Shown here one piece after another: positions 33,932-40,954 of a DNA stretch of 64,000 nt (positions are counted from its first letter, which is position 1; each line of letters begins with the position of its first letter). Location of the stretch: the NCBI RefSeq assembly GCF_003432485.1, contig NZ_QVNQ01000014.1:1-64000 (forward strand), written 5' to 3'. Made by a program: the position numbers and the translations under genes. The notes under the pieces were generated by a model. The model was given only the letters and a program-made list of their open reading frames with translations, made no database searches and was not told where the DNA came from. The stretch comes from Actinomadura spongiicola (GTDB lineage Bacteria; Actinomycetota; Actinomycetes; Streptosporangiales; Streptosporangiaceae).

Positions 33932-34570
33932 CTACAGCGTGTTCCGTGGCGGCTCGATGAGGCCGGCGAGGGCCGCCCGGTTGACCGCGTCGAGCCGCGA
34001 CCCCGCGCCGAGTTTGGCGAAGATGTTGCGGAGGTGGCGCTTGACGGTGGCCTCGGTGAGCGCGAGCCGGTTCCCGATCTGCCGGTTGGTGAGCGCCAGC
34101 GCGGTGAGCTCCAGAACCTGCCGTTCCCGCTCGGTGAGCTGGACGGGCTGCGCCCCGTCGTCCTCGGGCAGGCTGCGCCGCGAGACGCTGAGCACGATGC
34201 GGTCGGAGTTCTGGACCGCCTGGATCGCCGCGACCAGCTCGTCCCGCGTCACCGTCTTCAGCAGGTAGCCGCGGATGCCCGCCTCCAGCAGCGCGCGCAG
34301 CAGTTCCGGGCCCTCCTGCATGCTGAGGATGATCACCTTCGTTTCCGGTGAGTGCCGCCGGATGCGGCGCACGGTGGTGACGGCGTCCCTGCCGTGGCCA
34401 CCGACCTCCAGGAGGACGACGTCGGGATGCCGGTCGGCGGCCATGCTGACGGCCTCCTCGCCGTCGCCGGCCTCGCCGACCACCGCTAACTCGTCGTCCT
34501 CTTCGAGGATCTCCCGCACACCCTGCCGGACGAGGGTGTGACCGTCGACGATCAGGATGCTCCGCGTCAA
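33932..34570 (-). CDS. NarL/LuxR-type response regulator with atypical receiver
   Basis: 212 residues from TTG 34570, chosen because the receiver begins at once (SILIVDGHTLVRQG) and GGAGCGG lies upstream. The receiver (1-120) keeps Asp9 and the switch Lys (YLLKTV), but the acidic pair is Asp-Gly instead of Asp-Asp and the phosphorylated Asp is Glu55 (VVLLEVGG). The C-terminal LuxR helix-turn-helix (LTERERQVLELTALALTNRQI, TVKRHLRNIFAKLGA) is intact. No histidine kinase is adjacent. It is probably phosphorylation-independent, like other atypical regulators in antibiotic clusters, and may sense a metabolite. Confidence 0.9.
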   Translation of the reverse strand: MTRSILIVDGHTLVRQGVREILEEDDELAVVGEAGDGEEAVSMAADRHPDVVLLEVGGHGRDAVTTVRRIRRHSPETKVIILSMQEGPELLRALLEAGIRGYLLKTVTRDELVAAIQAVQNSDRIVLSVSRRSLPEDDGAQPVQLTERERQVLELTALALTNRQIGNRLALTEATVKRHLRNIFAKLGAGSRLDAVNRAALAGLIEPPRNTL

Positions 34571-35132
34571 GACCGCTCCCCGATCCCGGCGGCCCCCCGT
34601 TTCGGACGACGGCGGCCGGGCACGGGCGAACGGGCGGAACGCTTTCTCGGACGTCCACTCATGAAGGCTCCGATCGGGGCGGTCAGGGGGCCGTTCGAGT
34701 CCGGACGCGCCCCGCATTGCGGTCCATACCGTCGCATTGCGATACCAAAAGACCGACCGGATAGGTTTACCAACCCCGTTACCATTCCGAGATCCAACCG
34801 TAACATGTAAGGCGCCGGCCCACCACCGCCGTTACGCCCAACCGGGTCCTACCTGACGATTCGCGGTCTCCGACCGGCATCTGACCGCACGTCGTACACC
34901 GAAAGCGCTGATTCCTCGCCAGATCAACGCGGGAATGGCGCGTCGCCTGCCGTTCCGCCCACCAGTCGGGTCGAGACCCGTCGCGCGGGCAGGCGTCTCA
35001 GGGACTCGTCAGCCGTTTGGACGGCACCGGCCGCTCCACCTCCATTCCATGCTCGACCTGAAAGGCCAGGATGTTCCAAAGCGAAAGGTCGAGGTCGTGT
35101 GCCTTGGGCTTTGGGTCCTGGTGGTGAGGGAT
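34571..35132. other. Intergenic, response regulator to TetR gene
   Basis: 562 bp with no convincing gene. The left part (34700-34860) is less GC-rich and holds the GCATTGCG direct repeat, fitting the promoter of the response regulator. The rest (34860-35132) shows only shadow frames. This gap probably marks the right end of the polyketide cluster. Confidence 0.5.
34714..34746. promoter_or_regulatory. Direct repeat upstream of the response regulator
   Basis: GCATTGCG occurs at 34714-34721 and again at 34734-34741, each followed by a similar TACC (GGTCCATACC, ATACC). The 20-bp period equals about two helical turns, as for a protein binding one DNA face. The region is locally AT-richer and lies about 150-170 bp upstream of the regulator start. 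Function inferred. Confidence 0.4.
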
Positions 35133-35666
35133 TCACGCCTCGTCGGGCGGCTGGATTCTGAGGGCCGCGAGGGCGGCGCGGGCTTGTGCGGGATCCTCGC
35201 CGGCGGCGACCGCCGTCAGCGCCGCGCGCCAGGCCGCCGCGAGGACCCGGCCGAGCAGCGGTGCCGCCGGGGCGAAGTTCTGGCTGAGGGTCTCGGCCAG
35301 CCGGTCGTGCTCCGTGCCCGCGGGCGGGTCGCCCAGGATGTACAGGAAACCCTCGCGGACGGCGAAGTCGAGGCCGACGAGCAGCGCCGACGTCACGGCG
35401 GCCGAACGGCTCGACGCCGAACCTCCGGCGGCGGCCATCGCGCCTTCCATCCGGTCCAGGAGGCGCCGTTCGACGTCCTCCCGCGCGACGGCGTACAGCC
35501 CGAGCTTGCTGCCGAAGTGATGGTAGAGCGCCCCGGTCGTGACCTGCGCCGCGGCCGCCAGTTCGGTGACCGTGACCTCGGCGAAGGGACGCGTCCCGAA
35601 CGCCTCGACCGCGGCGAGGGCGAGGCGCCCCCTGGGGGATGTCGATACCGGAACCCACTCGCGCAT
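35133..35666 (-). CDS. TetR-family transcriptional regulator
   Basis: 177 residues. The N-terminal TetR helix-turn-helix is clear: ALAAVEAFGTRPFAEVTVTELAAAA followed by VTTGALYHHFGSKLGLY. The C-terminal ligand domain is unassigned. It is divergent from a VOC protein gene at 35724 with a small palindrome between, so it most likely represses that gene and itself. The ATG 35664-35666 sits close to the palindrome. Confidence 0.9.
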   Translation of the reverse strand: MREWVPVSTSPRGRLALAAVEAFGTRPFAEVTVTELAAAAQVTTGALYHHFGSKLGLYAVAREDVERRLLDRMEGAMAAAGGSASSRSAAVTSALLVGLDFAVREGFLYILGDPPAGTEHDRLAETLSQNFAPAAPLLGRVLAAAWRAALTAVAAGEDPAQARAALAALRIQPPDEA

Positions 35667-35671
35667 GGGTA

Positions 35672-35686
35672 CATAATGCCGTTATG
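35672..35686. promoter_or_regulatory. Palindrome, probable TetR operator
   Basis: CATAA-TGCCG-TTATG, a 15-bp inverted repeat in the 57-bp gap between the divergent TetR and VOC genes, in a locally AT-rich patch. Position suggests the TetR operator; arms are short. Confidence 0.5.
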
Positions 35687-35723
35687 CTCTGCCTAAATCC
35701 AGTTACGTCCGGAAGGAAGCATC

Positions 35724-36074
35724 ATGAAGCTCGAGTTCCTGTTCGTCCCCACCGCTGACCTGAAGGCGTCCCTCGCCCTCTACCGCGACACCCTCGGCTT
35801 CACCGAGATGTGGCGCGAGGGCGACGCGACCGTCGCGCTGTCCCTGCCGGGGACCGATGTCCAGCTCATGCTCGACGGTCACGACCCGAACGCCGCGGTC
35901 GGGCCGCTGTTCGTCGTCGAGAGCGTCCAGGAGTTCCACAAGGCCCACTCGGAGACGCTGACCGTGGTCGAGGAGCCCTCAGAGATCCCCGGCGGCTTCC
36001 TGGCCACATACAAGGAGCCGGGTGGCGCGACCCTTTACGTCATGGACCAGTCGAACGACCAGGACGTCCAGTAG
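35724..36074 (+). CDS. VOC-family protein (glyoxalase/bleomycin-resistance-like)
   Basis: 116 residues, one VOC unit. KLEFLFVPTADLKASLALYRDTLGF is the N-terminal beta-alpha motif and YKEPGGATLYVMDQ the C-terminal strand. GGAAG precedes ATG 35724. It pairs with the divergent TetR gene. VOC proteins of this size bind or isomerise small hydrophobic or thiol compounds, or sequester drugs; the ligand is unknown. Confidence 0.85.
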   Translation: MKLEFLFVPTADLKASLALYRDTLGFTEMWREGDATVALSLPGTDVQLMLDGHDPNAAVGPLFVVESVQEFHKAHSETLTVVEEPSEIPGGFLATYKEPGGATLYVMDQSNDQDVQ

Positions 36075-36218
36075 CAGCGACGCGCTCCGCCACTGTCCGC
36101 GTCCACGTGCCGGTAGGCACTCGGCCGTGACGCGGGCCGTTCTCCCCCCTGGGTATCGGGGACCGGTTCACCGCGTCGGGCGATGCGCGATCGGGGGGAG
36201 GCGGGAGAGTCTCGCGCC

Positions 36219-37697
36219 ATGAGAAGGACCTTCAAGAGGACGGTCGTGCTCGTGGCCGCGGTCAGTGTCGTGGCGGTGGCACCGGTGGCGCGGGCCGAGG
36301 CGCCGCCGGACGGATGTACGCCGGTTCCGCGCGCCGAGTGCGGGACGCTGCGGGTGCCGCTGGTGCGCGCACATCCCGAGCAGGGCAGCGTCAATGTCGC
36401 GTACGCGGTGATCCGGCGCCGGAACACGTCTCGGCCCGCGTCCGGAACGATCACCATCAATCCGGGTGGTCCGGGTGATTCACCGATCGCGCTCGCCGGG
36501 ATGTACGTCCAGGCGTTCGGTTCCCTTCTCGACCGCTTCGACCTGCTGCTCGTCGACCCGCGCGGGGTCAACAGGTCCGACCCGGTCGACTGTGGGATCA
36601 CCGGGCTGCCACCCACGCGCGACGGGATCACCCGCATGATCGGCGATTGCGGCGGGACGCTGGGGCCACGCGCACGCGGTTACACCTCGGCGGAGATCGC
36701 CGACGACATCGACGCGGTCCGCGCCAAGCTGGGGATCGAACGGCTCGACCTTCTTGGGGAGTCGTACGGCACCTACCTCATGACGGTGTACGCGCAGCGG
36801 CACCCGTCACGGGTGCGGTCGATGGTCCTGTCCAGCGCGTACCCGCTCGCCTTCGACACCTGGGGCCGCACCAGGGTGCGCGCGGCCCGCAGGGCGATGG
36901 AGTTGATGTGCGAGCGCAGCGGCGGCGCCTGCGAGGGCCGCCAAGTGCTGCGGGACATCTCACGGCTCGCGCAACGGCTGCGGGAGCGGCCGATCCCGTA
37001 CAAGGTGGAGGACGAGAACCGGCTACTGGACGACACGTCGCTTGCCGTCATCGTGCACGACCTGGCCGCCGGTGCCCCCGAGGGCATCGGCGAGATCCCG
37101 GCCATGGTGCGGGCCGCGCTGCGCGGCGACGACGCGCCGTTGGTCGAGACCGCCCGGCGGGTGAGCCCGATGAGCGGCTCGACCGCCAAGCGGGAAGAGC
37201 AGGCGTTCAACCCGAACCAGGCCGCGACCGTGATGTGCAACGACTATCCGAAGCTCTGGAACCGTAGGGCACCGGTGGACGCCCGGTTGCGGCAGTTCGA
37301 CGCCAGGCGCGCCGCACTTTCCGAGAGGACGTTCTGGCCGTTCGGCAAGAAGGCGTGGACCAGTGTTTCCCTCGATCTCGGCAACGCCTGCATTCGTTGG
37401 CCGGACGGGCATGGTCCGGTCCAGCCGACCGGCGGGCCCTTCCCTGACGTGCCGGTGCTGGTGGTGTCCGGCGACCTGGACACGAACACGCCCACGGAGG
37501 AGGGACGGCTGGCCGCCCGCCAGTTCCGCCGCGCCACCGTGGTGGAAGTGCCCAACGTGGGTCACGTGCCGGAAAAGGAGCCGAGCGGTTGCGTGGCGGG
37601 CATCGAAAGCGGATTCGTCCGGAACCTGCGAGTCGGTGACACGTCCTGCCTCGCCGATATCCCGCCGGTTCCCGTACGGAGCGACAACCGTAAATGA
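36219..37697 (+). CDS. Secreted S33-type alpha/beta hydrolase (tripeptidyl aminopeptidase-like)
   Basis: 492 residues with a signal peptide (RRTFKRTVVLVAAVSVVAVA, cleavage near ARAEA). The core shows NPGGPGDSPI, DPRGVNRSD, catalytic Ser in LLGESYGTYL, Asp in SGDLDTNTP and His in NVGHVPEKEP. This is the layout of the actinomycete tripeptidyl aminopeptidase/TAP family with the C-terminal TAP-like domain. ATG 36219 is chosen because the signal peptide starts there and a GGGAG sequence lies upstream. Monocistronic. Probably degrades peptides outside the cell. Confidence 0.9.
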   Translation: MRRTFKRTVVLVAAVSVVAVAPVARAEAPPDGCTPVPRAECGTLRVPLVRAHPEQGSVNVAYAVIRRRNTSRPASGTITINPGGPGDSPIALAGMYVQAFGSLLDRFDLLLVDPRGVNRSDPVDCGITGLPPTRDGITRMIGDCGGTLGPRARGYTSAEIADDIDAVRAKLGIERLDLLGESYGTYLMTVYAQRHPSRVRSMVLSSAYPLAFDTWGRTRVRAARRAMELMCERSGGACEGRQVLRDISRLAQRLRERPIPYKVEDENRLLDDTSLAVIVHDLAAGAPEGIGEIPAMVRAALRGDDAPLVETARRVSPMSGSTAKREEQAFNPNQAATVMCNDYPKLWNRRAPVDARLRQFDARRAALSERTFWPFGKKAWTSVSLDLGNACIRWPDGHGPVQPTGGPFPDVPVLVVSGDLDTNTPTEEGRLAARQFRRATVVEVPNVGHVPEKEPSGCVAGIESGFVRNLRVGDTSCLADIPPVPVRSDNRK

Positions 37698-37925
37698 ATC
37701 GCCGCCGAGCACGAATTGAACCCAAGGAGAAGCGACACGCCGACCTCCTCGACGCATCTCCTGCGGAACGCGCCACAAAACGGTTGTCCAGAACCACGCA
37801 TTAGCCAACCTGTGAGCAAATAGGTCCCGGCTGCGGCTGAATAAGTCGCCGTTCGGTCGCTACATCGTCTTTGGCGAGCGATTGCGGGCGTGGCTTCTTG
37901 TGCGGCCCGCCCTATGATCGGCGGC

Positions 37926-38663
37926 ATGTCACTGCGGCTTATTCAAGTGAACTTCAAGGCTGGGGACGACTCGACACTCGGCCGGTTCTGGGCGGACGCG
38001 CTCGGCTGGAACCTCGCCAGTGAGGCCCCGGGCGTGACCAACGTCGAGCCCAAGGGCTTCACCTGGCCGGACCCCGCCGCCTTCTACATCGACTTCGTCA
38101 CCGTCCCGGACCCGGAGACGGTGAAGTACCGCGTCCACCTCGAACTCGCCACCACCTCCGAGGCCCATCAGGCGGAGATGGTCGCGCGGCTGAAGGATCT
38201 CGGCGCGACGGACGCGGACATCGGTCAGGGCGACGTGCCGTGGACCGTCCTCGCCGACCCGGAGGGCAACGAGTTCCGCGTGCTGGAGCCCCGGGAGATC
38301 TACCGGGACACCGGCCCGATCGCCGCGGTGGTGGTCGAGTGCGAAGACCCACGGGCCCTCGCCCGGTTCTGGGACGAGGCGCTGGACTGGACCTTGCTCA
38401 AGGTGACCGACGATCAGGCGGTGCTGCGTTCCTCCGACGGTGTCGGTCCGTTTCTGGAGTTGCGCCACACGCCTGGCGCGCGCACGGCGCGAAAGCGCGT
38501 CCATCTCGACCTGCTGCCGGAGCCGATCGACGGCAAGGAAGCGGAGGTGACCCGGCTGCGGGATTTGGGCGCCACCGATGTCGACCTCGGCCAGGGCGAC
38601 GTGCCCTGGACGGTCCTGGCCGACCCGGAGGGCAACGAGTTCTGCGTCCTCGGCCGCGGCTGA
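37926..38663 (+). CDS. Two-domain VOC protein (glyoxalase-like)
   Basis: 245 residues consisting of two repeats of one glyoxalase-like domain, each ending in almost the same phrase: DIGQGDVPWTVLADPEGNEF and the matching DLGQGDVPWTVLADPEGNEF. GRFWADALGW and ARFWDEALDW begin the repeats. Duplication of a half-unit gives a complete VOC fold pair in one chain. It ends nine bases from a convergent gene. The substrate is unknown. Confidence 0.85.
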   Translation: MSLRLIQVNFKAGDDSTLGRFWADALGWNLASEAPGVTNVEPKGFTWPDPAAFYIDFVTVPDPETVKYRVHLELATTSEAHQAEMVARLKDLGATDADIGQGDVPWTVLADPEGNEFRVLEPREIYRDTGPIAAVVVECEDPRALARFWDEALDWTLLKVTDDQAVLRSSDGVGPFLELRHTPGARTARKRVHLDLLPEPIDGKEAEVTRLRDLGATDVDLGQGDVPWTVLADPEGNEFCVLGRG

Positions 38664-38672
38664 CGCGAACTC

Positions 38673-39692
38673 TCAGGGCGCCAGACGATTCCGGGACGGG
38701 GATCGGACGGTGGGCGAGTCGGCGTCGGGAATCAGAACGCGGGGAGCGCCACCGCGCAACGGGACGACCCAGATGTCGGCGTTGCGGCCGCCCGCGCCGC
38801 CCTTGGGCACCCCGTACATCACGTGGTCGTCGTCGAGCCACGCCGCCTGGTCGTCCACACTGCGGGGCTCCGCGAGCGGGGCCTCGACGCCGGTCGCCAG
38901 GTCGAGGGTGTGGAAACGCCAGACGTCGGAGGTGGGCCCGGTCCGCTTCTTGTAGACCAGGCGCTGACCGTTCGGGGACAGGGACGGGCACTCGACGTTC
39001 TCGCGCAGGGCGGTGAGGGTGCGCCGTCCGATGTCGCCCTCGACGAGGTATCTGCGGTTCTGCGTGGCGACGGTCGCGAAGAACCGTTGCCCGCCGGGGA
39101 CGAACGTCACGCCCCACACGTTGCGGTCCACGTTCCTGTTCGGCTGCCCGTTCAACATGAAGGTGAACTGCTCGATGTTGCCGACGGGGTCGCCGCCGAT
39201 CCGACCGATGACGGTCTCGGTGGAGAAGCCGTCCGAGAGGTAGGAGTGTCCCGTCACGAAGGCGGTCGTGGCGTAGTAGCGGCCGTCCTCGGAGATCCGG
39301 GCACGGCTCGGGATTCCGTTGAGCGGGAGCTCCTCTCCCGGGCGGAGCCGGTCGTCCATAAGGGACGCGGTGAACAGCCGGATCGGGTTGCGCGTCTGCC
39401 GCAGGCACAGGCCGCCGGCCGCCGAGGCGGCGGTCCGTTCGCAGCGGGTCGGGAGGACGACGCGCTCGCCGCGCGGTTCGGCGACCGGAACCGCGGCGAT
39501 GTGCCCGAAGCCGGGCCCGGGGCGGAGCGACCGGAACACGATCTGGCGACCGTCGGGCAGCTCCGCGGAGCCGTCCCCACCGGTCGCGCGGGCGCGCAGC
39601 ACCGAGGACGCGACACAGCCCGCGGCCACGGCCGTCACGAGGATCGCGATCCCCATCATGATCCTGCCGTCTCTGGTGCCGTGCCGGATCAT
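38673..39692 (-). CDS. Membrane-anchored beta-propeller (TolB/PD40-like) protein
   Basis: 339 residues. A short N-terminal hydrophobic segment (MMGIAILVTAVAAGCVASSV) could be an uncleaved anchor or a lipoprotein signal with Cys in AAGC. The rest has WD40-like PD40 repeats: ISEDGRYYA, FVPGGQRFF, LSPNGQRLVYKK and WLDDDHVMYG. Its ATG overlaps the stop of the MFS gene upstream (ATGA), so transporter and propeller are translationally coupled. Such extracytoplasmic propellers usually bind partners rather than catalyse. Confidence 0.75.
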   Translation of the reverse strand: MIRHGTRDGRIMMGIAILVTAVAAGCVASSVLRARATGGDGSAELPDGRQIVFRSLRPGPGFGHIAAVPVAEPRGERVVLPTRCERTAASAAGGLCLRQTRNPIRLFTASLMDDRLRPGEELPLNGIPSRARISEDGRYYATTAFVTGHSYLSDGFSTETVIGRIGGDPVGNIEQFTFMLNGQPNRNVDRNVWGVTFVPGGQRFFATVATQNRRYLVEGDIGRRTLTALRENVECPSLSPNGQRLVYKKRTGPTSDVWRFHTLDLATGVEAPLAEPRSVDDQAAWLDDDHVMYGVPKGGAGGRNADIWVVPLRGGAPRVLIPDADSPTVRSPSRNRLAP

Positions 39693-40915
39693 CGAGCCTC
39701 CGTCCGTGTGATCATCGGTATGGCCGCGAGCAGGGCGGCCGTGAGCGCGGCGGCGAAGGCCAGCACGGCGGTGTCGCTCTCGGCGGCCGTCCAGATCGCG
39801 CCGAACGTGACCGCGCCGAGGGCTCGTCCACCCGCCACCGCCGCCTGGACGACGGAGATCCCGGTCGCTCTCAGTTCGGCGGGCGGCAGCGGCGCGGCGG
39901 CGGCGGGCAGCACGCCCTCGGTCGCCGCGTAGTAGGCGCCGAGGAACACCAGGGTGGCCACGACCCCGATGGTCCCGCTGATGAGGATCGCCGTGAGATA
40001 CGCGCACAGCAGCAGCCCGTATCCGATGGTGAAGACGCGGTTCCTGCCACAACGGTCGGAGATGCGGCCGAGCGGCACGGCCAGGGAGAGATAGACCAGG
40101 CTCGTCCCGACGAACAGCAGCGGGAACCAGCGGGTCGTGACCGACTCGTTGCTCAGCAGGACGAGGTAGAGAAAGGCGTCGCCGATCGTCGTCGCCGACA
40201 GCAGGGCCGCGGCGCACAGCAGCCGCCGGAACCCGCCGATCCGCATGAGGGACGCGACGTCGCGAACCGAGATCGGTCGCGAGCCGAGCCCGGCCGGACG
40301 TTCCGCGCGGTGCTCCGGAACTCGGTGGACGAACAGCAGCACACCGAGGACGGCGACGCAGAACGACACGACGAAGACCATGCCGAAGTCGCCCGGCGCG
40401 AGCGCGAGCAGCCCGAACGCGACGATCGGGCCGAGCAGCGCGCCGGTCGCGTCGAGGGCCCGGTGCACGCCGAAGGACCCGCCGAGCCGGTCCCGTGGAG
40501 CCGCCGTGGCGATGAGCAGGTCGCGCGGCCCGGTTCGCAGGCCCTTGCCCGCGCGGTCCACCGCCACCGCCGCCGACAGCGCCGCCGGACCCCCGGCGGG
40601 GAACAGCATCAGTTTGGCGGCGGCGCCGAGGGCGTACCCCGTGCCCGCGACGAGCTTGGGGCGGCGCAGCCGGTCCGCGAAGAAGCCGCCGAGCAGCCGT
40701 ACCAGGACGGTCGCGCCCTGGTAGAGGCCGTCCAGCAGACCGTACGCCAGCGGAGTGAGCCCGAGGGCGAGGGTCGCGAACAGCGGCAGGACGGCCGTCA
40801 CCATCTCGGTGGACACGTCGGTGATCAGGCTCACCAGGCCGAGGACGACGACGACCCGGGGCACCCGGGCCGTCGATCTTCCACCGTGAGGGATGCCGCG
40901 TACCGATACGTACAC
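39689..40915 (-). CDS. MFS transporter
   Basis: 408 residues, about 12 hydrophobic segments. GLVSLITDVSTEMVTAVLPL in the first helix and GGFFADRLRRPK (motif A) fit an MFS subgroup annotated as drug or phthalate-type transporters. Start GTG 40915: GGAGG lies five bases before it. It is coupled with the downstream beta-propeller protein. Substrate unknown. Confidence 0.88.
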   Translation of the reverse strand: MYVSVRGIPHGGRSTARVPRVVVVLGLVSLITDVSTEMVTAVLPLFATLALGLTPLAYGLLDGLYQGATVLVRLLGGFFADRLRRPKLVAGTGYALGAAAKLMLFPAGGPAALSAAVAVDRAGKGLRTGPRDLLIATAAPRDRLGGSFGVHRALDATGALLGPIVAFGLLALAPGDFGMVFVVSFCVAVLGVLLFVHRVPEHRAERPAGLGSRPISVRDVASLMRIGGFRRLLCAAALLSATTIGDAFLYLVLLSNESVTTRWFPLLFVGTSLVYLSLAVPLGRISDRCGRNRVFTIGYGLLLCAYLTAILISGTIGVVATLVFLGAYYAATEGVLPAAAAPLPPAELRATGISVVQAAVAGGRALGAVTFGAIWTAAESDTAVLAFAAALTAALLAAIPMITRTEAR

Positions 40916-40954
40916 ATGGCCTCCGAGGTCGGCGACAGGAAGACGGGGGACCGG

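Noticed and set aside
34924..35658. Minus-strand ORF of 244 codons overlapping the TetR gene
   Set aside because: It is a shifted frame of the TetR gene extended into non-coding DNA, with Arg/Gly/Pro-rich composition.
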